The translations under genes were made by a program, and so were the position numbers. Shown piece after piece: positions 28,141-34,552 of a stretch of 34,552 bases of DNA (the first letter of the stretch is position 1; every line of letters begins with the position of its first letter). The stretch covers positions 1 through 34,552 of the IMG/VR virus record IMGVR_UViG_3300050821_005410; one strand, 5' to 3'. The notes beneath the pieces are model-generated. The model worked only from the letters and a program-made list of their open reading frames with translations. It was not told where the DNA came from and did not search any database. This stretch comes from a virus.

Positions 28141-29504
28141 TATTTAATTTCCTCAAAATCTTGCTTTTCTTGATTCCAACGTACAGTAGCTTTATCTTTT
28201 TTTTCTATTTTTTTTTCATTTTTTTCATTTTTATGGTGAGAATACGATTCCACTGATTTTTTCATACCTTTATTTAAAACCTTATCCATTAAATCTTGTG
28301 CTCTAGTCCAAGTTTTTGGAGTAACCAAAGATTCATAAATCTTTATGTTCATTAACGATTTATCTTGCATTGCTTTTATAGCATGAACTGTAGCCTTTGC
28401 ATTCGCAGCCATTAATCTTAAGCCTGTAAGTTCAGGTACTAATCCACGCGCTGCTAAAAACTTAGCTTGTTGTTCTTCATTTTTTCCAGCCAAAGCCTCT
28501 TTTATTTGAACCGGACTATATTGCATTATTCTTTGAGAGTAAGGGCCTAGGCCTTCTTTAATGAATTTAGAAATTACATTCATTTCTTTTAATGCTGCTT
28601 GCCTATCTTTTAATTTAGTAACATTGCCTGTAGTTGCTAAAAAATCAGGCTCAGGAGGATTTTTAGGATCGAAACCATGTTTTTTATACAAATTTTCAAG
28701 AGAAGTTCCTTTTGATAATTCTCTATTAGCTTCATCTAAATCTATTCCGGCTCCATTTGCATAGGCTAAAATATTCATTTTTGCGTTAGCTGGTGCATTC
28801 TTCCATGCTTGTTGCTTTTCTTTTCTTTCCATTATTTCAAGGGCTTTATTAGCCTCTTCTGAGGTTTGATATTGTTGTGTTCTACCTGTTCCAGGAACAA
28901 ATCCCGATTTTATGTCTGAATAATCATTAGCAAATTTTGCATCGGGACTCAATTTTCCATTATTAATTGCAGGATTATTTAATTTATTCAATTGTTGTTG
29001 TATAAGTTTATTATAATCAAAAGGATTACTTTGATTAGTTTGAGCAATAGAAGGGACATAAGACTCATTAGGCTGCAAATTTTGTATAGAATTAGGAGGA
29101 TTTTGTTGCTGATTATTATTTTGTAATTGACTTTGCAAATACATTAGTCGCTGAATCTCACCCGTTCCACCAGGTTGATTTAAAAAAGGATATTTCCTTA
29201 ATAATTCATTTTTATCTACCTCATATTGTTTCAATTTAGGAGAAAATTTATTGTTTATATTATATTGTTGCGTTAATGCATTTCGTTCATTTATTTGTGA
29301 TTGTATATTAGGTCCATAATATTGATTCGTTAATCCAGCTAATTCATTGGCTAATCTTAATTTATCAGGAAGATATTGATTCTTAATTTGGTTTGCTTTT
29401 TCTAAAAGCATTTCATTAGATAATTTATTAATACCACCCATGGCAGTAACTAGACCGCCTCCAGGGCCAACATCAGCGACTACTCTTGGTAATGGTAATG
29501 CCAT
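28140..29504 (-). CDS. Putative ejection (internal virion) protein
   Basis: This 454-residue protein has a short Gly/Pro N-terminus, long Asn/Gln-rich helical segments (about 25-190), a more ordered centre (LEIMERKEKQQAWKNAPANAKMNIL; FIKEGLGPYSQRIMQYSP) and a highly basic coiled tail (KNEKKIEKKDK). The composition resembles P22 gp20-type DNA-transfer proteins. Its ATG lies between two other putative ejection genes; the stop shares base 28140 with the next start (TAATG). The assignment is by position and composition. Confidence 0.62.
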   Translation of the reverse strand: MALPLPRVVADVGPGGGLVTAMGGINKLSNEMLLEKANQIKNQYLPDKLRLANELAGLTNQYYGPNIQSQINERNALTQQYNINNKFSPKLKQYEVDKNELLRKYPFLNQPGGTGEIQRLMYLQSQLQNNNQQQNPPNSIQNLQPNESYVPSIAQTNQSNPFDYNKLIQQQLNKLNNPAINNGKLSPDAKFANDYSDIKSGFVPGTGRTQQYQTSEEANKALEIMERKEKQQAWKNAPANAKMNILAYANGAGIDLDEANRELSKGTSLENLYKKHGFDPKNPPEPDFLATTGNVTKLKDRQAALKEMNVISKFIKEGLGPYSQRIMQYSPVQIKEALAGKNEEQQAKFLAARGLVPELTGLRLMAANAKATVHAIKAMQDKSLMNIKIYESLVTPKTWTRAQDLMDKVLNKGMKKSVESYSHHKNEKNEKKIEKKDKATVRWNQEKQDFEEIK

Positions 29505-29513
29505 GTTAATTCC

Positions 29514-30158
29514 TTATATAAAACTTCCAATGAGGCCACCAATGCCGCCTAATGTATTCCAAAAATCTTGTTTTTTTCCAGCAGTTCTTCCATATGCTGC
29601 TTCACCTAAGTGTTGACCCATTTGATTATATAAATTAGAAAGCGTATTGGCAGATTCTCGACCACCGTTGATTAAATTATTTTGACCTTGACCGTATTGT
29701 GTATTAATACCTAATACATTCTGTAGCCATTGGTTTTGATCTTGGGATGAAATATTTCCAGCATTTTGTTGTAATTGTTGCATCAGAGGTGTGCTGCCAC
29801 TCAAACCACTTGCCGATGCCGCATTCTGGCCTGCATTTATAGATTGTTGTTGCAAATTATGCGCATAAGGGCTTTCTTGATACTGCCCCATTAAGTTATT
29901 AATAAATCCTGTGGGGTCTTTTTGTTTAGTTAGCCAGTCTTGATAGTCTTTAATTGCGCCTGTGCCAGCATTATAATAGGGTTGCTGCGCATTAACGCCT
30001 TGTCCTGCATAATTTTTGTATTCATTTGAATAAGCATCATAGGGCGCGCCAGAATTACCAAAAAGGCCACCAAAAAGCCCTCCAAGACCACTTAAAACGC
30101 CTTGTGGATTAAATCCATAATCTGGATTACGCCAGCCACCACCAAAAGTATTAGCCAT
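29514..30158 (-). CDS. Putative ejection protein, P22 gp7-like
   Basis: The 214 residues have a Gly-rich N-terminus (GVLSGLGGLFGGLFGNSG), a Gln/Asn/Ala-rich helical centre with the AGQNAASASGLSGSTPL motif common in podovirus DNA-transfer proteins, and a hydrophobic C-terminal helix (FWNTLGGIGGLIGSFI). In P22 the smallest ejection protein, gp7, is encoded first in the trio, as here. It would form part of the trans-envelope conduit. Confidence 0.68.
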   Translation of the reverse strand: MANTFGGGWRNPDYGFNPQGVLSGLGGLFGGLFGNSGAPYDAYSNEYKNYAGQGVNAQQPYYNAGTGAIKDYQDWLTKQKDPTGFINNLMGQYQESPYAHNLQQQSINAGQNAASASGLSGSTPLMQQLQQNAGNISSQDQNQWLQNVLGINTQYGQGQNNLINGGRESANTLSNLYNQMGQHLGEAAYGRTAGKKQDFWNTLGGIGGLIGSFI

Positions 30159-30198
30159 TTTTCACATTCCTTGTGATTTACTAAATCAGTATAATTTA

Positions 30199-30498
30199 TT
30201 AAACAATTACCGTCCATTGTCCAACACCAGCAACCACCTGCCAAATCTGTAACTGGGCAGTCCTTGGCAGTGTTGGCGTATTTGAATCACTTACATAAAT
30301 CATTTGCCCCTCAACCGGTGATTGAATTGCATCCCGCAAGGCTAGTGTTAAAACAGGTATAAATATTCCATGTAAGGATACATATTCACGCAATGACTCA
30401 ATAAAGGTTGCCATGAAATCAGACCATACATTACTTAAATAGCCCGCTTCTTTAATAACGGGATCGTACGTTGGAAAGTTATCTAAATCACGGGCCAT
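30199..30498 (-). CDS. Small tail protein in P22 gp26/gp14 position
   Basis: The 99 residues contain an amphipathic helix (YLSNVWSDFMATFIESLREYV) and a C-terminal beta-rich part with SPVEGQMIYVSDSNTPTLP, a motif frequent in phage tail-tip or knob subunits. It directly follows the gp10-like gene, where P22 encodes the tail needle gp26. It has no long coiled coil, so it is not a classical needle. It may plug or cap the tail hub. Confidence 0.58.
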   Translation of the reverse strand: MARDLDNFPTYDPVIKEAGYLSNVWSDFMATFIESLREYVSLHGIFIPVLTLALRDAIQSPVEGQMIYVSDSNTPTLPRTAQLQIWQVVAGVGQWTVIV

Positions 30499-30500
30499 AA

Positions 30501-32621
30501 TTACTCCGGCATGTCTTCAAAGTCCCAAGAGGCTCCTAATATTATAAAAGGAATGGTATTGAAAAATTCAATTCTTGGTACATATCCTTGGCCTCTTGGC
30601 GTCGTGCCTAATTTTCTCCATACTGTTCTAAAGGTTCTTTCGCCTAATTTTCCCATATTAGCAATTAATTTATTGCCATAGGTTTGTCCACCATCCCGTG
30701 AAATAGATAAAAACACATGCGGCTGGTTTCCTGCTACTATTTCCTCATCTTCTAGAATAATATTAATACTCGATTCAGTGAGTATGTCTTGACTTAATTC
30801 AGTCAGTAAGTCAACTTCTATAGCCATATCAATATCTTCTGAACCCTGCAATAAATCCAATTGAAATCGGTCTATACGTAATCTATTGTATCCTTCAGGT
30901 GTCATTTGACGCCCTATACGCATACGCCGTATGACCTCCCCATCATTAGTGGATGTATCGTCACTCACTATATAAAAGGTTGCTTGCTTGTAAGAGCCGT
31001 AATAATTTACACCATCAAAATAAGCATGCGTTTGAGCAGGGTGCCTATCACCATTAAGCACCTCTTCTTCGTGCCATCGCGGCTTATCGGTACTCATGGT
31101 GACATTTAATACAAAAGTGTGATTAGCTAATGTAAAATTAAGTCTATAGAAAATAAGGCCGTTTTCTTTAATAAGAACCCCTCTAGCATCGGCAACACCT
31201 GTAGCGGGATCGGCTGCATATTGTGCTAGCTGAAAATCAAGTGCCCTGTTACTGACTAATATGGATTCAGTGCCTTTAACCTCCATTACACCTGCAAGAC
31301 CATCCTTGTCTTGTGCTAGAAAGAACATGCAATCAAAGCCTACAGAAACACTACCTAAGGCAGGAGTACCTACCTCCATAAGCAATGAATTATTACGTCT
31401 GAACGGTAAATTGGTTCCAGCGCCCGCATTTTCCCAAACTTCTGTAAAGTTCTGAGAGAATAAGAATATTCGCCTATGTAATGTCCTACATGCAACGATT
31501 GTTCCAGGATGGGACGTAATGCTACCTAATTGCAATTGACCATTATTACTAACATAAATAGGTGCAGTTCCTGTGCTAGAGAAGGTAATTTCTGTCCCAC
31601 CATCAGTGGTTGAAATAGTAAAGGTAGTAGCATTAATGACTCTTTTTACATAATAGGTTGTGTTTTTTGAGATGGTTGGCGTGCCTGTTGGTAAAGTGCC
31701 ATTTCCACTAAATTGCACAGGTGTGCCAATTTGATAATTTAAGGTGGTTCCATTCGACAAAACAAGGTTTGGTGAGTTTCCGCTAGTCGCTACAAAACCA
31801 TTCCCAATGGATGTATTTTTAACAAAAATAGGTGCCACACCTGTTGTTGAGAAAGTAGTAGCGGTTCCGCCTACTGTGGTTGAAATAGTAAAGGTCGAAC
31901 CATCTACCACTGTTTTGACATAATAGGTTGTATTTAAAGCGATGGCCGGGGTTCCGGTTGGTAATGTCCCTGCTCCACTAAAGGCAACTGAAGAGCCCAC
32001 AGGATATTTTGTAGTGGACGCTGTAGTGAGTACTAAATTAGGCGATGCACCACTTGTTGCAAGAAAGGCATCAGGCGTAGGGGTTGTAAAATCAGGCCCC
32101 CAAACTAAACCCTGATTAAACATACTCAGTTGAAAATTATTGGTATTGCCGTTTGCTACTACAAAAAATCCATCTAAATAGCACACATCGATTGGATTAG
32201 AGGGAAAACTTGTATCCGTAATTTTAACAAAAGTTTGTGTATTATCATCCCATATCCAGCCGGTTTGACCGTCAACAATAATTACTTGAAAGGTATTTGC
32301 GTCTATTCCAACATAGCCTGCACTGGTTGGTAATGTGCCTATTTTGCTTGTTAGTAAGAATCCCGTAGAGCCTGTAGTTCTAAATACTGTAGAACCGTAC
32401 ACTTGATAAATAGCATTATTAAAAACAAAAGCAGCTCTCGCTCCTCCCATTTCATCGTCTAAATCAATATCAGAGTTAATTAATCCTGCTGTTGGTAATA
32501 AGCTTTTAGGGCGTTTTCCATCCGGGTCTAGGTATTCAAATAAGTTGACAGAGCGTTCTGCATTAATGGTTGTAATGCGTTGATTATCATAACTACCTAC
32601 TATGTCATAATCTTTTCTCAT
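30501..32621 (-). CDS. Packaged DNA stabilization protein, P22 gp10-like, with duplicated insert
   Basis: The 706 residues are far longer than P22 gp10 (472). The N-terminus (NAERSVNLFEYLDPDGKRPKS, then LLPTAGL) and C-terminal half match the gp10 tail-hub family. Between them sit two tandem modules of about 85 residues, at about 185-270 and 276-360, each running from F-x-ATSG-x-SPNLVL through FSG-x-GTLPTGTP, NTTYYVK and TFTISTT-x-GGT to a APIxV end. The DNA copies are alike but diverged. gp10 forms a hexameric ring below gp4, so the inserts may project around the hub as fibre-docking or adhesin domains. Confidence 0.85.
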   Translation of the reverse strand: MRKDYDIVGSYDNQRITTINAERSVNLFEYLDPDGKRPKSLLPTAGLINSDIDLDDEMGGARAAFVFNNAIYQVYGSTVFRTTGSTGFLLTSKIGTLPTSAGYVGIDANTFQVIIVDGQTGWIWDDNTQTFVKITDTSFPSNPIDVCYLDGFFVVANGNTNNFQLSMFNQGLVWGPDFTTPTPDAFLATSGASPNLVLTTASTTKYPVGSSVAFSGAGTLPTGTPAIALNTTYYVKTVVDGSTFTISTTVGGTATTFSTTGVAPIFVKNTSIGNGFVATSGNSPNLVLSNGTTLNYQIGTPVQFSGNGTLPTGTPTISKNTTYYVKRVINATTFTISTTDGGTEITFSSTGTAPIYVSNNGQLQLGSITSHPGTIVACRTLHRRIFLFSQNFTEVWENAGAGTNLPFRRNNSLLMEVGTPALGSVSVGFDCMFFLAQDKDGLAGVMEVKGTESILVSNRALDFQLAQYAADPATGVADARGVLIKENGLIFYRLNFTLANHTFVLNVTMSTDKPRWHEEEVLNGDRHPAQTHAYFDGVNYYGSYKQATFYIVSDDTSTNDGEVIRRMRIGRQMTPEGYNRLRIDRFQLDLLQGSEDIDMAIEVDLLTELSQDILTESSINIILEDEEIVAGNQPHVFLSISRDGGQTYGNKLIANMGKLGERTFRTVWRKLGTTPRGQGYVPRIEFFNTIPFIILGASWDFEDMPE

Positions 32622-32622
32622 A

Positions 32623-33357
32623 TTAGTAGGCCAAAATATTTTGCCAGTAGAAAGGCTCAGGTCTACTTAATATGGCAGAAGGTCTGACCGTTAAATCAGT
32701 CTCATTAGCATTTTTAATGATATTAAAATAATCTTTGTATTCTTCTTCTGCGGTCTCTGTCCAATTCCCAGAAGGATAGTAAGAGCGAAATTTGCGAGCC
32801 AAACAATATTTTAGAAAACCGTAATAAAAAGGCGGCAATGACATTAAGCTTTGATTAGCAATCACCTTATCAAGCATCACCTTAACGCCTAGCAAACAAG
32901 GATAGGGTTGGTCTGGTTGTGGATAAAGGGTTACGAAACTTTCTAGAGGCTGTCTATCTAAAAAGATAAAGCCGGGTCGTGTTGTTAATGGTAGTAACCG
33001 TGTTACCCCATAAAATTGTGCTTTATTAATAATTTGTAAAGGATAAATTATGCCTTGTCCTGCACTAGGAACTGTATAATTTGCAAAGGATAAGTCGATT
33101 AATCTATCTACGACCACGTCTGCGGGAATAATATCAGAGAACGAATAGGTGCCTTTACCTGCTACTAAAGGAAAAGAAACTTCGGTTAAATAAGGTATAT
33201 AAATACTATCGGCAGCAAATTTGTCTAAAAGTTCGTTTACAAGTTCTAATCCAGAGGAGAGCATAAAAGAATCAGGTGCTTCGCCCACACCTAATTCGCC
33301 TAGTAAATAGAGAGAGTTAATTATTAAATCATTGACGCTAAAATTTACCTGGCTCAT
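32623..33357 (-). CDS. Tail accessory factor, P22 gp4-like
   Basis: The 244-residue protein matches the P22 gp4 (head-completion) family. It has an N-terminal helical segment (INSLYLLGELGVGEAPDSFMLSSGLELVNELLDKF), a beta-rich centre, and a C-terminal helical part with ARKFRSYYP and EEEYKDYF. gp4 binds the portal after packaging and connects to gp10. It is longer than P22 gp4 (166 residues). It precedes the gp10-like gene by one base, as in P22. An intrinsic terminator lies just upstream. Confidence 0.82.
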   Translation of the reverse strand: MSQVNFSVNDLIINSLYLLGELGVGEAPDSFMLSSGLELVNELLDKFAADSIYIPYLTEVSFPLVAGKGTYSFSDIIPADVVVDRLIDLSFANYTVPSAGQGIIYPLQIINKAQFYGVTRLLPLTTRPGFIFLDRQPLESFVTLYPQPDQPYPCLLGVKVMLDKVIANQSLMSLPPFYYGFLKYCLARKFRSYYPSGNWTETAEEEYKDYFNIIKNANETDLTVRPSAILSRPEPFYWQNILAY

Positions 33358-33371
33358 GGCATATCCTTATG

Positions 33372-33418
33372 TTTAAAAAAATCAAAATATTCGACACATC
33401 TTTCTGATATGTCGAATA
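33372..33418 (-). terminator. Intrinsic terminator upstream of gp4-like gene
   Basis: On the minus strand TATTCGACA (33418-33410) pairs perfectly with TGTCGAATA (33396-33388); the stem extends with one mismatch, and TTTTGATTTTTTT follows. This is the best intrinsic terminator in the window. It would end or reduce the head-gene transcript before the tail genes. Confidence 0.68.
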
Positions 33419-33425
33419 CGTAGAC

Positions 33426-33629
33426 TTATTTCAAAGGGAATGCATCATCCATGCCAGCGGTTAGTTTACGTGCAAATCGTTGCGCGCATTCACCGTCATT
33501 ACTCATATAGGCATCAAACTCTTCCATTTCTTTTTTCATCATGGGTCTATTACCCATGTGTTTTTTCATGCGTTCTTGTTCACCTTTAACAAAGGCATTA
33601 TTAGATTGAACCATTTTATTATCTTTCAT
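33426..33629 (-). CDS. Small charged protein after coat, unknown
   Basis: The 67 residues are rich in Lys, Met and Glu (MKKHMGNRPMMKKEMEEFDAYM). The ATG overlaps the end of the preceding gene, with AAGGAA upstream. No family is recognised. It lies between coat and a terminator. Confidence 0.6.
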   Translation of the reverse strand: MKDNKMVQSNNAFVKGEQERMKKHMGNRPMMKKEMEEFDAYMSNDGECAQRFARKLTAGMDDAFPLK

Positions 33630-33811
33630 GATTTAGATTCCTTACGTTTGTCTTTGGACTTTTCATCCTTAATTTCCATCTCAACTTTTTCTCGGTATTG
33701 TTTGGCTTTTAAGGGGCTATCAAACCAAACACCGGAGGCCTTTAATTTATCGGCCTCTTCGGTTTCAACTACCCTTACCTCATCTATTGGATGGTATACA
33801 CAGGTCAACAT
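33626..33811 (-). CDS. Small head-region protein, unknown
   Basis: The 61 residues begin MLTCVYHPIDEVRVVETEEADKL, then SGVWFDSP, with a Lys-rich tail. Similar proteins lie beside capsid genes in many phages, but the function is unknown. The start is twelve bases after the coat stop with GGAT upstream, and the end overlaps the next gene by four bases. Confidence 0.65.
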   Translation of the reverse strand: MLTCVYHPIDEVRVVETEEADKLKASGVWFDSPLKAKQYREKVEMEIKDEKSKDKRKESKS

Positions 33812-33823
33812 AATTATTTATCC

Positions 33824-34552
33824 TTATGACAATACAACCACAGCGTATTGTGGGTGCCATGAAAACCCGCATAACAAATCTATACGCATATAGTTTTGAT
33901 AACCTAAAATATCACCTGTTTGAGTAACCGCTAGTGACAATCCAGTCTCTGGATCAACCGCTACAGACGCATAAGGCACTTGCAGTTTGTAAAGTGGAGG
34001 ACATACGATATCTAGCCCACGCGAGGGGTAAGCGACGTTTACGTTATGCGTACCTACCATGGTTACTGCTGCGTCATCCGGTATCGCATTACTTACGTTG
34101 CGGTTAGGATTAGTGGTATCCGAAATAATAGTAGGCGATACTAGTACTGTGATATTACCAGCACCATCAGAACTAGCATTAGCAGTTACTACAAATTGCA
34201 TATTTTGACCAGTTGCAGCACGTCCTACAGGGTTAACGGATTGAACGCCTGCAATGGATATTAAATCACCGGGTACAAAGTAGTTAGTGACACTAAATGA
34301 TGCACCATCCATTACAATCGTATTTCCTGATGAAACCGCACCGTTTACTAATAAAGTATCAGATGAATGTAAACGCGGACCTGCGCCAGCAGTATGATTT
34401 TTAATATTTTGAGATTGGAATATATCAAAATAAGATAAGTGACCGATTGCTGAAGAGCGTACTATATCTTCGTTAAATACAGGCGTGAAGTTATTAAGTA
34501 GTGCACCTTTTAAGCTCGAACCATCGCGCACAGTCATGGCTAAATACGCATC
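33824..34552 (-). CDS. Major capsid (coat) protein, P22 gp5-like, C-terminal part
   Basis: This is the remainder of the coat gene that begins at 581; the first codons here (34552-34455) repeat 98-1. An internal Met at 34537 is not the start. The region holds the insertion-domain-like segment typical of P22-type coats (YFVPGDLISIAGVQSVNP, then GQNMQFVVTA) and ends FSWHPQYAVVVLS. With the other part it makes a 403-residue HK97-fold coat subunit. Confidence 0.88.
   Translation of the reverse strand, partial: DAYLAMTVRDGSSLKGALLNNFTPVFNEDIVRSSAIGHLSYFDIFQSQNIKNHTAGAGPRLHSSDTLLVNGAVSSGNTIVMDGASFSVTNYFVPGDLISIAGVQSVNPVGRAATGQNMQFVVTANASSDGAGNITVLVSPTIISDTTNPNRNVSNAIPDDAAVTMVGTHNVNVAYPSRGLDIVCPPLYKLQVPYASVAVDPETGLSLAVTQTGDILGYQNYMRIDLLCGFSWHPQYAVVVLS
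34455..34552. repeat. Terminal direct repeat, copy 2 (circular join)
   Basis: This segment is identical to 1-98. Joining 34454 to 1 restores a continuous capsid gene, so the repeat is an assembly overlap or a sign of a circularly permuted chromosome. Confidence 0.95.

Overview
The window is a complete tailed-phage genome, opened at an arbitrary point inside the major capsid gene. The first 98 bases (1-98) recur exactly as the last 98 (34455-34552), and the coat reading frame runs without a break across that join. The unique circular sequence is therefore 34,454 bp. The DNA is AT-rich, genes are packed with ATGA or TAATG overlaps, and Shine-Dalgarno sites are clear. The virion genes match the P22-like podovirus plan in content and order: terminases, portal, scaffold, coat, gp4-type tail accessory factor, gp10-type DNA stabilization protein, ejection proteins, then fibres. 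The likely host is a low-GC Gammaproteobacterium. Naming a genus would be a guess.

Late region, minus strand (8350 down to 1, continuing from 34552 down to 20312). A small terminase (GTG start at 8350) is followed by a run of tiny lysine-rich and zinc-ribbon genes, the large terminase, a Tad2/DUF2829-like protein, the portal, a DUF1003 membrane protein, a scaffold and the coat. Across the join come two small head genes, a gp4-like factor, a gp10-like protein enlarged by a duplicated domain, a 99-aa tail protein, three putative ejection proteins, a tail-collar fibre, and a group of fibre or adhesin genes. The last two of these share a virion-anchor N-terminus but carry different tips.

Replication region, minus strand (11772 down to 8874). 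A lambda O-type initiator with a repeat cluster inside its gene (candidate origin) is followed by a lambda P-type loader, small genes, a VRR-NUC nuclease and an M15-family endolysin. Upstream of the O gene, 11803-11935 is a GC-richer leader with several competing inverted repeats and an Ash/Icd-like frame. I infer a C4/P4-CI-type antisense immunity RNA. A divergent gene at 12114 encodes an Arc-like ribbon-helix-helix protein.

Accessory region, plus strand (12114-20309). It holds many small overlapping genes: Cys-rich miniproteins, a Sak4-type RecA-like ATPase and an SSB for recombination, a cassette of small membrane proteins, a second Tad2-like protein, IS66 tnpA and tnpB homologues without tnpC, a structured non-coding stretch (19130-19376), and a stand-alone WGR-like domain. 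A two-gene plus-strand unit (8504-8871) has a near-consensus promoter. A 24-residue membrane peptide gene with its own promoter sits antisense inside the structural cluster at 26444.

I found no integrase, CI-type repressor, tRNA or CRISPR. Function calls come from reading the sequence and from remembered family motifs; no database search was run.
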